Origin: an uncultured Bacteroidota bacterium
Lineage (GTDB): Bacteria; Bacteroidota; Bacteroidia; Chitinophagales; Chitinophagaceae
Assembly (NCBI GenBank): GCA_903819975.1
Contig: CAIJFI010000008.1
Location: 144,384 to 208,383, forward strand
Length of the DNA: 64,000 nt
Reading direction: 5' to 3'
Shown: positions 54,521-63,649 of the stretch, piece after piece
How the letters are laid out: every line of letters starts with the position of its first letter
How positions within the stretch are numbered: the stretch's first letter is position 1
Notes under the pieces: model-generated
The model's database searches: none
What the model was told of the DNA's origin: nothing
What the model saw: only the letters and a program-made list of their open reading frames with translations
Made by a program: the position numbers and the translations under genes

Positions 54521-56203
54521 TTAGCTTAAATATTTTCCAACTATGGGCACCCTTCGTCCTACGCCAAAGGCTTTAGGTGAAATACGGATAATAGGGCAGA
54601 ATTGGTTGCGTTTGTATTCGTTGGTGTTGACCATTTTTAAAGTACGGTCTACTAGCGCATCATCAAATCCCAAAGATTTAATTACCAATGGATCGGCACG
54701 TTTTTCAATGTATTGGTATAAAATCTGATCTAATATATCATACTCAGGCAAACTATCACTGTCTTTTTGATCAGGTCTTAATTCCGCACTTGGTGCTTTG
54801 TCAATAATATTTTGAGGGATGATTTCTTCGTTTCTATTAATATATCTGGCCAATGCGTAAACTTGCAACTTATAACAATCACCCAATACGCCTAAGCCTC
54901 CAGCCATATCACCATATAATGTACCATAGCCCGTTGCTAATTCGCTTTTATTAGATGTGTTTAATAATACATATCCAATTTTGTTTGCAATCGCCATTAA
55001 AATATTTCCACGTGACCTGCTTTGTATGTTTTCTTCGGCTAATGAAAATGGAAGATCTTTAAATATTGGTTTTAATGTGCTTAAGAAAGTTTCATATACA
55101 TCTTTAATTGGTATGATATCATATGGGTTGTTCAAATTCTTACTTAATTGCATAGCGTCGTCTACTGAATGTTCTGTTGAATAGGGCGATGGCATTAAAA
55201 TTGCATGTACATTTTCTTTTCCTAAAGCTTCGCAAGCAATTGCCAGTGTTACTGCCGAATCAATACCTCCCGAAGATCCTAGTATTGCTCGTTTAAAGCC
55301 CATCTTATTAAAATAGTCTTTCACTCCTAATACTAAAGCTTTGTATACTTGGTCAATATTTAATTCAGGGACAAGTACTGCTGGATTTAATTCTTTGTTT
55401 GGGACACGAGCAGCAGGCTCTAGGATTGGCGAATTGATAGTGCCGTCTTCATCACATTCAAATATTTGCATTGCCGATTCAAACATAGGCAGTGCGCCAC
55501 ATAGGTTGGCGTCTTTGTCAAAAATTAAGGATCCGCCATCAAAAACAATTTCAGTTTGACTTCCTACTGCATTACAATAGAACAATGGTTTTTTATATTT
55601 GACAACATTCGCTTTAATTGTCGCTTTTCTGTCTTCGTCATGTGTATAATCAAATGGAGAAGCACTTAAATTCAATAAAATATCGGGCGATTGGTCCATC
55701 ATTTTATCCATTGGACAAATACGGTACAATGGGTTGTCACCTAAATTCCAAATATCTTCACAAATAGTAATTGCTAATTTTTTCCCTTTAAATGGAACTA
55801 CTTTCCAGTCGTCCGCTGGTTCAAAATATCTATTTTCATCAAACACGTCATAAGTTGGCAAAAGTGTTTTATGAATTTCTGCTACTATTTTTTGCTCATA
55901 TAAAAAGAAGGCTGCATTGTATAAGTCCTTGCCTTTTTTGTTGGGGTTGCGTGCCGGACTCCCTATTAAAACACCAATAGTATCGGCAGCAGCTTTTATC
56001 TTATCAATGCTTTCGTAGCATTTATTTATAAAATCATTGAATTCTACAAAGTCTCTTGCGGGGTAACCACATACACTCATCTCACTAAATAAAATAATAT
56101 CAGCTCCTAGCTTTTTGGCTTCTTCTATTGCACATAACATCTTGTCGGTGTTTTGTTCAAAGTTGCCAATATGATAATTTTGTTGTGCTATGCAAATCTT
56201 CAT
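54521..56203 (-). CDS. nadE: Glutamine-dependent NAD+ synthetase
   Basis: The 560-residue enzyme makes NAD from deamido-NAD. The N-terminal amidase domain has its Glu-Lys-Cys set in LFSEMSVCGYP, KTLLPTYDVFDE and ITICEDIW. The C-terminal synthetase domain has the P-loop LGSSGGIDSAVT and NKSELATGYGTLYGDMAGG. The frame extends to 56449 but the protein clearly begins at MKICIAQQNYHIGNFEQN (56203). It is divergent from gldB with 55 bases between, so the extension would run through that gene. Confidence 0.96.
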   Translation of the reverse strand: MKICIAQQNYHIGNFEQNTDKMLCAIEEAKKLGADIILFSEMSVCGYPARDFVEFNDFINKCYESIDKIKAAADTIGVLIGSPARNPNKKGKDLYNAAFFLYEQKIVAEIHKTLLPTYDVFDENRYFEPADDWKVVPFKGKKLAITICEDIWNLGDNPLYRICPMDKMMDQSPDILLNLSASPFDYTHDEDRKATIKANVVKYKKPLFYCNAVGSQTEIVFDGGSLIFDKDANLCGALPMFESAMQIFECDEDGTINSPILEPAARVPNKELNPAVLVPELNIDQVYKALVLGVKDYFNKMGFKRAILGSSGGIDSAVTLAIACEALGKENVHAILMPSPYSTEHSVDDAMQLSKNLNNPYDIIPIKDVYETFLSTLKPIFKDLPFSLAEENIQSRSRGNILMAIANKIGYVLLNTSNKSELATGYGTLYGDMAGGLGVLGDCYKLQVYALARYINRNEEIIPQNIIDKAPSAELRPDQKDSDSLPEYDILDQILYQYIEKRADPLVIKSLGFDDALVDRTLKMVNTNEYKRNQFCPIIRISPKAFGVGRRVPIVGKYLS

Positions 56204-56258
56204 GCGCCAAAGTTCGGTTTTTAAAAGAAATAAACTCGCTTTTTTTGTAATTTCACAA

Positions 56259-57272
56259 ATGAAGTTAAAGCGATATGTTATTGTTCCTTTTGTGTTGTTT
56301 GTCCTTGCATGTGGCACTAATAGCCAAGATCCGGCAAAAAATGCCCCGGTTTTTTCATTAAAGGTAGAAAGATTTGACAGTGCGTTCTTTTCAATGGACA
56401 CTGTGCGTACAAAGCAGTCAATCGCTAATTTGATAAAGCAATATCCCAATTTCGCTCCTGAATTCTTCGCTAAAATTCTTATGCTTAAAAACGTTGAGGA
56501 TACTCATTTAATTAAAGCATATTATAAGACCTATTTGCCTATTTACAAGGAAACGAAAACGGTAAACGCATTAAAAGTGGCATTGCCACAATTGCAAGAA
56601 GCCTTTAAAAGAATTCATTTTTATTTTCCTAAATATGCACTCACCCATAACCTTGTATTTTTTGTGGGTCCATTTGAATCTTATGGAAATATTGTTACCG
56701 AACATGCATTGGCAATTGGTTTACAAATGCATTTAGGTGTCAGTTCAAAATGGTACCAGGACGAACACATTCAAACTATTTATCCTAATTATTTAAGTAG
56801 ACGCTATACGCCAGACTATATCACAGTGAGTAGTGTTCAGAATATTTTAAATGATATTGATCCTCAAATTGCAAGCGAACAATATCCAACATTAATGGCC
56901 CAAATGATTCAAGCTGGGAAGCAGCAGTATGTTATAAATGCATGTATGCCTAATACTCCAGACTCAATAAGGATGGGCTTTACCAACGCTCAGTTCATTA
57001 ACTTAAAAAAGCAGGAATCCAATATTTGGCAATATATTTTACACGAAAAATTAAGTTATTCAACCAATCCTAATGACATAGATGCCTTTATGCAAGATGG
57101 TGTTTTTAGTAGTTTGTTTGGAGATGACATACCAAGTAATGCAGGAAAATATATTGGCTATAAAATTGTAGATACTTGGATGCACCAAAGTGCACAAAAA
57201 AATATTTCGATGGAAGATTTGTTAAGTACGCCGGCCGAAAAAATTTTTACTGCTGCAGGGTATGCCCCTTAA
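56259..57272 (+). CDS. gldB: Gliding-motility lipoprotein GldB-like
   Basis: The 337-residue protein has a lipoprotein signal (MKLKRYVIVPFVLFVLACG, Cys18). GldB-type segments follow, including VERFDSAFFSMDT, LIKQYPNFAPEFF, an FFVGPFESYGNIVTEHALAIGLQMHLG region, and GxYIGYKIVDTWM near the end. GldB is required for gliding and is linked to type IX secretion in Flavobacterium. The partner gldC is not adjacent. I start at the ATG at 56259 for the lipobox; an in-frame ATG at 56190 would run into nadE. The stop abuts the convergent apaG stop. Confidence 0.83.
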   Translation: MKLKRYVIVPFVLFVLACGTNSQDPAKNAPVFSLKVERFDSAFFSMDTVRTKQSIANLIKQYPNFAPEFFAKILMLKNVEDTHLIKAYYKTYLPIYKETKTVNALKVALPQLQEAFKRIHFYFPKYALTHNLVFFVGPFESYGNIVTEHALAIGLQMHLGVSSKWYQDEHIQTIYPNYLSRRYTPDYITVSSVQNILNDIDPQIASEQYPTLMAQMIQAGKQQYVINACMPNTPDSIRMGFTNAQFINLKKQESNIWQYILHEKLSYSTNPNDIDAFMQDGVFSSLFGDDIPSNAGKYIGYKIVDTWMHQSAQKNISMEDLLSTPAEKIFTAAGYAP

Positions 57273-57659
57273 TTAATTCAACTTATTAGGTGCTGCTAAT
57301 CTAAATGCAGGAATGTTCACGTGAATTAAATCTTTATTTTCCACGTTCTCCATGGTATAGTAACCTTGCATTTTACCCAATTCACTTTTTAAATGACAAC
57401 CACTCACATATTGGTAATGTTTACCAGGCATAATAAGTGGTTGAACGCCTACAACACCTTCGCCTTCAACAATACGTTGTTCTGTATTGCTATCAAAAAC
57501 CTCCCAGTAACGTCTTAAAAGTTTTACTGGAAATGAATTATGATTTTCGATGGTTATGCGATAAGCAAACATATATTCATTTTGTAATGGATTGCTATAG
57601 TCCTTTTGGAAAAAGGTCTCAATGCTCACTTCAATGCCTTCAGAAATCTTAGAAACCAT
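57273..57659 (-). CDS. apaG: ApaG protein
   Basis: The 128-residue protein has the ApaG fold: IEVSIETFFQKDYSNPLQNEYMFAYRITIENH, FPVKLLRRYW, VVGVQPLIMPGKHYQYVSG and MQGYYTM. ApaG proteins are small Ig-like domains of uncertain function, sometimes tied to cobalt and magnesium efflux or dinucleotide metabolism. The ATG at 57659 gives the usual 125-128 length; the frame runs on to 57713 but that extension lacks similarity. The stop directly abuts the gldB stop. Confidence 0.93.
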   Translation of the reverse strand: MVSKISEGIEVSIETFFQKDYSNPLQNEYMFAYRITIENHNSFPVKLLRRYWEVFDSNTEQRIVEGEGVVGVQPLIMPGKHYQYVSGCHLKSELGKMQGYYTMENVENKDLIHVNIPAFRLAAPNKLN

Positions 57660-57715
57660 ATTTGGCTTATCAAATTGTAAACTACAGAGGATACTGTGGG
57701 ATAAAAGTACCAAAA

Positions 57716-57734
57716 TTTACACGAGTGGTGTAAA
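57716..57734. promoter_or_regulatory. Operator-like dyad between apaG and icd
   Basis: TTTACAC-GAGTG-GTGTAAA is a 19-bp inverted repeat with 7-bp perfect arms. It lies about 39 bases upstream of the icd -7 box and within 57-75 bases of the apaG start, so it could control either gene. Confidence 0.4.
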
Positions 57735-57772
57735 AAACGCATCTATTTTTTTATAAGACCCTATAAGTGCTT

Positions 57773-57780
57773 TAACTTTG
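57773..57780 (+). promoter_or_regulatory. -7 box of icd promoter
   Basis: TAACTTTG fits TAnnTTTG and lies 56 bases before the icd ATG. A T-rich TTTA at 57750 is a weak -33 box at 19-base spacing. Confidence 0.55.
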
Positions 57781-57836
57781 CGGGAACGTATGCGTTACGT
57801 TGATTATCACTTATTTATTACCCAAAATTCACAAAA

Positions 57837-59288
57837 ATGAAGGTCGCAGTTGCAAAAGGAGATGGTATAGGTCCAGAGATTATGGAAGCCGTAATTCATG
57901 TATTTAATGCAGCAAAAGTTCCTTTGGAGTATCAATTTGTGGATATGGGAAAGTGGGTATTTGACAAAGGTTTTAGTAATGGTATGACACAAGAGGCAAA
58001 AGATACCATAGAGGAACTAGGAATTCTTTTTAAAGGTCCTATGGAAACTCCAAAAGGGAAAGGAGTGAAAAGTGTGAATGTGACGGCAAGAAAAACTTGG
58101 AACACTTATGCGAACGATAGACATTTTCAAACATTAAGTGGTGTTGATACTGTTTTTAGTAAAGCAGGTATACCAATTGACTTGACAATTGTGAGAGAAA
58201 ATATCGAAGACACCTATGGAGGAATAGAACATATGTTAACGCAAGACGTTGCATTGGGAAGACGTTTTATTTCTCGTCCTGGAAGCGAACAAGTAATTCG
58301 ATATGCTTTTGAAATGGCAAAAAAGAAAGGAGCAAAAAGAGTTACTTGTGGGCATAAAGCAAACATCATGAAATTGACGGATGGTTTGTTTTTAGAAGTA
58401 TTTAAAGAAGTAGCAAAAGAATATCCAGAATTAAAATCGGATGATGTAATTGTTGATGATTTATGTATGAAATTAGTAAGTCGTCCAGACTTATTTGATG
58501 TAATTGTATTAACCAATTTACAGGGTGATATTGTAAGTGACTTATGTGCTGGATTGGTTGGTGGTCTTGGGTTTGCGCCTTCTGCAAATATTGGAGATCA
58601 TATTTCAATATTTGAGGCAGTGCATGGTACCGCACCAGATATTGCTGGGAAAAATATAGCCAATCCAACCTCATTATTATTAAGTGGATTAAGCATGTTG
58701 CGTCACTTAGGATTAATGGAACAAGCTATTAAAATTGAAAACGCATTGTTGTTTACTTTAGAGTCTGGAATTCATACAGGAGATTTTGGAGATAAAAGTA
58801 TTCCTTCGGTAAATACCACAGTTTTTGCGCAAGCCATTATTGATAATTTTGGTAAGCAACCTGCACATAACCCTAAGCCTTTATTGCCTAATTTTTATGT
58901 AACACCAACTGATTTTAAATTGGAACATAATCCAATGTTACAAAGTGATTTAAATGATCATCATAAAATTGTAGGAGTAGACTTTTTTATAGAAAGTAAT
59001 GAGCAACCACAAGTGATTGCAGATAAATGTACTTCACATACAACCGATGCACTTAAGTTAGTAACCATCACGAATAGAGGAACGCAGGTATGGCCTTCGG
59101 GTTCAATTTTCACTAATTTGGTGAATCAATACTATTGCCGTTTTGAAACTGTAAATGAGTTGCCATTGTCTCAGGATGATGTTGTAACCTTGTACGGAGC
59201 TTTGTCTAAAGATTTTAAGATTTGTTCCCTAGAAATCTTAAACATGTGGGCTGATAAAAAAGCTTACAGCTTAGCACAAGGTCAATAA
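57837..59288 (+). CDS. icd: NADP-dependent isocitrate dehydrogenase (long, Thermus/Rickettsia type)
   Basis: The 483-residue enzyme turns isocitrate into 2-oxoglutarate, the substrate of the Kor-type enzyme encoded at 39011. It has the start MKVAVAKGDGIGPEIMEAV, the substrate motif IVRENIEDTYGGIEH, DVIVLTNLQGDIVSDLCAGL and HGTAPDIAGKNIANPTS. A C-terminal domain of about 140 residues (after 340) is the extra part of the longer form and is absent from E. coli Icd. It is a single gene with a good -7 box. Confidence 0.94.
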   Translation: MKVAVAKGDGIGPEIMEAVIHVFNAAKVPLEYQFVDMGKWVFDKGFSNGMTQEAKDTIEELGILFKGPMETPKGKGVKSVNVTARKTWNTYANDRHFQTLSGVDTVFSKAGIPIDLTIVRENIEDTYGGIEHMLTQDVALGRRFISRPGSEQVIRYAFEMAKKKGAKRVTCGHKANIMKLTDGLFLEVFKEVAKEYPELKSDDVIVDDLCMKLVSRPDLFDVIVLTNLQGDIVSDLCAGLVGGLGFAPSANIGDHISIFEAVHGTAPDIAGKNIANPTSLLLSGLSMLRHLGLMEQAIKIENALLFTLESGIHTGDFGDKSIPSVNTTVFAQAIIDNFGKQPAHNPKPLLPNFYVTPTDFKLEHNPMLQSDLNDHHKIVGVDFFIESNEQPQVIADKCTSHTTDALKLVTITNRGTQVWPSGSIFTNLVNQYYCRFETVNELPLSQDDVVTLYGALSKDFKICSLEILNMWADKKAYSLAQGQ

Positions 59289-59423
59289 TATTGTCAAGTT
59301 CCATCGTTTTACGGAAATAGCCTTGGTTTTACACCCTTTTTGCTCAAAAATTGGCGGGATCGGTGGGAAAAAAACCAATTTTGATGTATTTTCACGGCTC
59401 AATTACAAAATAGCCTTTTACTT

Positions 59424-61055
59424 ATGGCAGAAGTTATATTAATGCCCCGCTTGAGCGATACAATGACCGAAGGTGTCATTGCGGCATGGCATAAAAAAGT
59501 GGGAGATACCGTTAAAAAAGGCGACCTATTGGCCGAGATTGAAACGGATAAAGCTACCATGGAATTAGAGAGTTATCAGGACGGTGTCCTTTTACATATT
59601 GGTACCCCAAGAGGTGGCAAATTACAAGTGAATGATTTGCTTGCAATTTTTGGTAAAGCTGGTGAAGACGTTAGTTCATTAATAGCTGGTGCCAATGTAG
59701 CGCCAGTTGCTGCTCCTGCTACAACTGAAACTGCACCTATTGTTGCTGCACCAGTTGCTGCTGCAAGTGGAGTTGATTATAGCACAATGGAAGAAGTTGT
59801 TTTAATGCCACGTTTGAGTGATACCATGACCGAAGGTGTTATTGCTGGATGGCAAAAGAAAGTGGGTGATGCTGTAAAGAAAGGTGAAGTGTTAGCAGAT
59901 ATCGAAACCGATAAAGCTACCATGGAATTAGAATCTTATAAGGATGGTATTTTATTATACCAAGGTGCGCAAAAAGGAGAGAAGATTTTAGTAAATGATT
60001 TGTTATGTATTATTGGTCAACCAGGAATGGATATTGATCCAATAGTTAAAGGATTAAAAAGCAATGGATCTGCACCAGCTCCAGTAGCTGCGGCTCCAGC
60101 TGCATCTGCTCCTACAGCTGCATCTGCTCCAGTAGCAGCGCCAGCGCCTGCTGTATCTAATGCACAGGTGGTTAATGAGGGTCGTATTTTCGCTTCTCCT
60201 TTAGCAAAGAAAATTGCACAAGAAAAAGGCATTGATTTAAAATTTGTAAAAGGTACTGGTGAGAACGGAAGAATCACTAGAACTGATTTGGAAAATTATA
60301 CTCCTAGTGCAGCAACTGCTATAAGTTCAAGTGCATCTGCAACAACTGCTCCTGTTTTTGTTCCTTCAGGTACAGTAAGCTTTGTGGATACGCCTGTATC
60401 ACAAATGCGTAAAGTAATTGCAAAGCGTTTAAGCGAAAGCTTATTTACAGCTCCGCATTTTTACTTAACCATGAAAATTAATATGGACGCGGCTATTAAA
60501 GCACGTACTTTATTAAACGAAAATGCAACTACTAAGATTAGTTTTAATGATATGATTGTGAAAGCAACTGCATTGTCATTAAAGCAGCATCCAAAAGTAA
60601 ATAGCAGTTGGATGGGGGATTTTATCCGTGAAAATCATCATGTAAATATTGGTATTGCGGTAGCAGTAGACGAAGGTTTATTAGTTCCTGTATTACGTTT
60701 TGCAGATAGCTTAAGCTTATCACAAATTAGTGGTAATGTAAAAGAGTTTGCTAAAAAAGCAAAAGATAAAAAATTACAACCTGCAGATTGGGAAGGAAGT
60801 ACTTTCACAATTTCCAATTTAGGTATGTTTGGAATAGATTCTTTCACAGCAATTATTAATCCACCTGATGCTTGTATTTTAGCTATTGGCGGAATTGCTC
60901 AAGAACCAATAGTGAAAGGTGGACAGGTTGTTCCAGGTAATGTAATGAATGTAACTTTAAGTTGTGATCACCGCGTAGTGGATGGTGCAACTGGAGCTGC
61001 TTTCTTGCAAACACTTAAAAGTTTATTAGAAGAACCATTGAGAATGCTTGCATAA
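59424..61055 (+). CDS. Dihydrolipoamide acyltransferase E2 with two lipoyl domains (pyruvate dehydrogenase type)
   Basis: The 543-residue protein has two almost identical lipoyl domains, each with the lipoylated lysine in [10 protein letters not shown] (about residues 43 and 160). An Ala/Pro linker follows, then a peripheral subunit-binding domain (about 265-300, [28 protein letters not shown]). The catalytic domain ends with [16 protein letters not shown]. It carries acyl groups from E1 to CoA. Two lipoyl domains and the linker are usual for pyruvate dehydrogenase E2 in this phylum. The E1 fusion in the window is far away, so pairing is uncertain. Confidence 0.94.
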   Translation: MAEVILMPRLSDTMTEGVIAAWHKKVGDTVKKGDLLAEIETDKATMELESYQDGVLLHIGTPRGGKLQVNDLLAIFGKAGEDVSSLIAGANVAPVAAPATTETAPIVAAPVAAASGVDYSTMEEVVLMPRLSDTMTEGVIAGWQKKVGDAVKKGEVLADIETDKATMELESYKDGILLYQGAQKGEKILVNDLLCIIGQPGMDIDPIVKGLKSNGSAPAPVAAAPAASAPTAASAPVAAPAPAVSNAQVVNEGRIFASPLAKKIAQEKGIDLKFVKGTGENGRITRTDLENYTPSAATAISSSASATTAPVFVPSGTVSFVDTPVSQMRKVIAKRLSESLFTAPHFYLTMKINMDAAIKARTLLNENATTKISFNDMIVKATALSLKQHPKVNSSWMGDFIRENHHVNIGIAVAVDEGLLVPVLRFADSLSLSQISGNVKEFAKKAKDKKLQPADWEGSTFTISNLGMFGIDSFTAIINPPDACILAIGGIAQEPIVKGGQVVPGNVMNVTLSCDHRVVDGATGAAFLQTLKSLLEEPLRMLA

Positions 61056-61078
61056 GTATTCTTTTAAGATTACATAAT

Positions 61079-61112
61079 AAAAAAGCCCCAAGCAATTGCT
61101 AGGGGCTTTTTT
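61079..61112. terminator. Terminator after E2 (probably bidirectional)
   Basis: AAAAAAGCCCC pairs with GGGGCTTTTTT and the stem continues through AGC/GCT after one mismatch. It lies between the E2 stop and the convergent metalloprotease stop. Confidence 0.9.
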
Positions 61113-61150
61113 AATTTCGGAACTTTTTTCAGTTTTTCGATCTTACATTA

Positions 61151-63580
61151 TTATAAATCCAAATCACATCCAATAGGTGCACCTGGTGCAATTACTACTG
61201 GCTTAGGCAATGTGATTGTACCTGGATTTTTTATTCTTTCTATAGCGAAGTCATATTGTATTTTATGCGCTATGTCGGTTTTGCCTAATGATTCTAATTT
61301 TGTTTTTAATTGTTGTAAACGATCGTTACAAATACTTCTCACTTCAAAATTAGCGTCTGCGCTTTGATGTACACCCAATAACCAGGTTAGTACTTGTTGT
61401 TGAGTTTGCAAATGTATAGACCCCTCTAAACCGGTTGGCGTTTTAGTATACCACGTGTTTTTCAAAATTGCATCTAATACATTATCAAATCCAATTGTAT
61501 TTGCTCTTGCTTTATTTTGAACTAATCGGTTGGCTCTTTCTACATTGAATAAAAAGCCTAATTCAAAATCGGCCAATGCTTCGGCAGCACTTAATGCATC
61601 AAAACTCATTCCGGTTCTTTTATCAAATAATTCTCCCACGCCATAATACATTGGGGGACGTGGAGGGATTAAGCTTAAAATTCTTTCTGGAATAGTAAGT
61701 GTACTTGCAGATAAACAATTCACCGCAGCATCTAAAGCTTTTTGTTGTATAGCATAGGGTAGCACTGTTGGTTTAATTTGATCCTTATCACCTCTTACAC
61801 TATAGTTATAATTGATTCCTCCAATTAATTTTGTAACTGCTTCTAATTGATAGCGATGATAATTATACAAAGGCACTAATACGTCTTCTAATTTAGTTAA
61901 AGGAGTTCCATTTTGAATGGCTTCTTCTCCAAATTGAGACATTGCTTTTTTTCGTACCGATAGTGTTTGTTGTAAACCCGCAACTGCATCTCCCTGGTTG
62001 TCCCATAAATGTGCGTATGGATGAAATCCACTTGCGGCGCGCGCATCTGCATCGGCAATAAACAACAATCCATTCTTTGAATTTTCTTCTAGCAATTTAT
62101 TTAATGCTGCATTTTGGTCTATACCAGTTGGGAAGTCTTGGTATCCGTATGTGATAGCACGCTTGTCCCATGGGCCAATTTCGTTAGTATAAACTTTTGA
62201 AAAATCTACCTCGCCTTTTTCATTCACAAATACATTTGGGTGAGGGTAGTCCATTACAGAAGCCCTGTCGTTAAAACTTGAAGCATAATTATGTTGTAAG
62301 CCAAGTGTATGACCTACTTCATGGGCAGCCAACTGTCTCAATCTTTGAACTGCAGCCGTCCTCATTTTGTCAGTTACTGGTTTGCCGTCAATATACGGGG
62401 AAAGCAATGCGGTGAAAATTAAATAGTCTTGTCTTACCCTTAAAGAACCCAGGGTTACCTGACCTTTAATAATTTCGCCGGTTCTAGGATCTGTAATACT
62501 CATTCCATAACTCCAACCTCTAGTTGAGCGGTGTACCCAGTTAATCATATTGTAGCGAATATCCATTGGATCCGCGCTATCTGGCAATACTTTTACCTGA
62601 AATGCATTTTTATAACCTGCAGCTTCAAATGCTTGATTCCACCAACTTGCTCCTTCTAATAATGCAGAGCGTATAGGTTCAGGAGTTCCATTGTCTAAAT
62701 AATATATGATTGGTTTTACAGCTTCGCTTAACGCAGCAGTTGGGTCTTTCTTTTGTAATCGGTGACGATTAATAATCATTTTTTCGATGGGCTCGCTAAT
62801 GTCACTACCGTAATCAAAATAGGTAGTTCCAAAATAGCCACTACGCACATCATATTTTCTTGGTTGATAATTGGCATCAGGTAATTCTACAAAACTATGA
62901 TGCATTCTAACAGTGATAGCTTCAGTTGAAGGTGCTACTGCATTTACAAAACGTCCCGCATCGGCACCACCTACAAAAGTTAGTGTTGCTTCCATTTCGG
63001 TATTCTTTGGAAAGTTTTTTGTGTTGGTAATATAGATTGCAGAGCGGCCTTCATTTAATGTATAAGTACCTTGCTTCATCTTTCTAATTTTATCTGACAC
63101 TCCATGTGCATCTCTAAGTAAAAATGATGTGGCATCAACTAGCACTGTTTTATTCATTGATTGCTGTGCTGCATTCTCTTCTTCGGCTTCTACATTAAAA
63201 CTAAAAAGTATAGACTGTGCAAAAGATTCATTTACTGCTTTTTGCTCTCGAGGATCATTGGTGACTGCTCTAAAATTATAATTAGGCTGGGTCATTAATA
63301 TTTTCTTACCTACTCTTTGAAAATAAACAATCTTTGATCCTCCAATTTGTCCACGATCTAACCCAATATCATTGGATCCAAGGCCCGCTGGTAAAGAGTT
63401 TACATATAAAAATGGTGTCTCAAATTTATCAATAGCGATATAAATTTTTCCTTGTGTTGCATCCCACCAATAATTAAAATACCCTTTATGGTATTCCATA
63501 TTTTTTGTCTTATCAGCAATGCTATTGGACTGTGCATTTACTACAAGCGGGAACAATAATACCAGTAATATTTTACGCAT
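61151..63580 (-). CDS. Secreted zinc-dependent metalloprotease (DUF5117/DUF4953 type)
   Basis: The 809-residue protein has a signal peptide (MRKILLVLLFPLVVNAQ), a DUF5117-like beta-rich N-terminal half, and the metzincin motif HEVGHTLGLQH (HExxHxxGxxH) near residue 420, followed by a DUF4953 C-terminal half. The frame extends to 63619, but the ATG at 63580 gives the signal peptide. No type IX C-terminal sorting domain is seen: the end PIGCDLDL is short and lacks a Lys-rich close, so export is likely by Sec to the periplasm or outer membrane. The substrate is unknown. Confidence 0.92.
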   Translation of the reverse strand: MRKILLVLLFPLVVNAQSNSIADKTKNMEYHKGYFNYWWDATQGKIYIAIDKFETPFLYVNSLPAGLGSNDIGLDRGQIGGSKIVYFQRVGKKILMTQPNYNFRAVTNDPREQKAVNESFAQSILFSFNVEAEEENAAQQSMNKTVLVDATSFLLRDAHGVSDKIRKMKQGTYTLNEGRSAIYITNTKNFPKNTEMEATLTFVGGADAGRFVNAVAPSTEAITVRMHHSFVELPDANYQPRKYDVRSGYFGTTYFDYGSDISEPIEKMIINRHRLQKKDPTAALSEAVKPIIYYLDNGTPEPIRSALLEGASWWNQAFEAAGYKNAFQVKVLPDSADPMDIRYNMINWVHRSTRGWSYGMSITDPRTGEIIKGQVTLGSLRVRQDYLIFTALLSPYIDGKPVTDKMRTAAVQRLRQLAAHEVGHTLGLQHNYASSFNDRASVMDYPHPNVFVNEKGEVDFSKVYTNEIGPWDKRAITYGYQDFPTGIDQNAALNKLLEENSKNGLLFIADADARAASGFHPYAHLWDNQGDAVAGLQQTLSVRKKAMSQFGEEAIQNGTPLTKLEDVLVPLYNYHRYQLEAVTKLIGGINYNYSVRGDKDQIKPTVLPYAIQQKALDAAVNCLSASTLTIPERILSLIPPRPPMYYGVGELFDKRTGMSFDALSAAEALADFELGFLFNVERANRLVQNKARANTIGFDNVLDAILKNTWYTKTPTGLEGSIHLQTQQQVLTWLLGVHQSADANFEVRSICNDRLQQLKTKLESLGKTDIAHKIQYDFAIERIKNPGTITLPKPVVIAPGAPIGCDLDL

Positions 63581-63605
63581 ACTTTTTGGTTTTGTATAAA
63601 AATAA

Positions 63606-63633
63606 AAAATCCCGCTCAATTGAGCGGGATTTT
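63606..63633 (-). terminator. Terminator after the histone-like gene
   Basis: The core CCCGCTCAATTGAGCGGG (63611-63628) is a perfect 18-bp palindrome, extended by AAAAT and ATTTT. It lies 17 bases past the histone-like stop and before the protease start. Confidence 0.9.
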
Positions 63634-63649
63634 ATGATGAGTGTTTTAA

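Noticed and set aside
56204..56449. N-terminal extension of nadE by 82 residues
   Set aside because: It would run across the gldB start region, and family similarity begins exactly at MKICIAQQ (56203).
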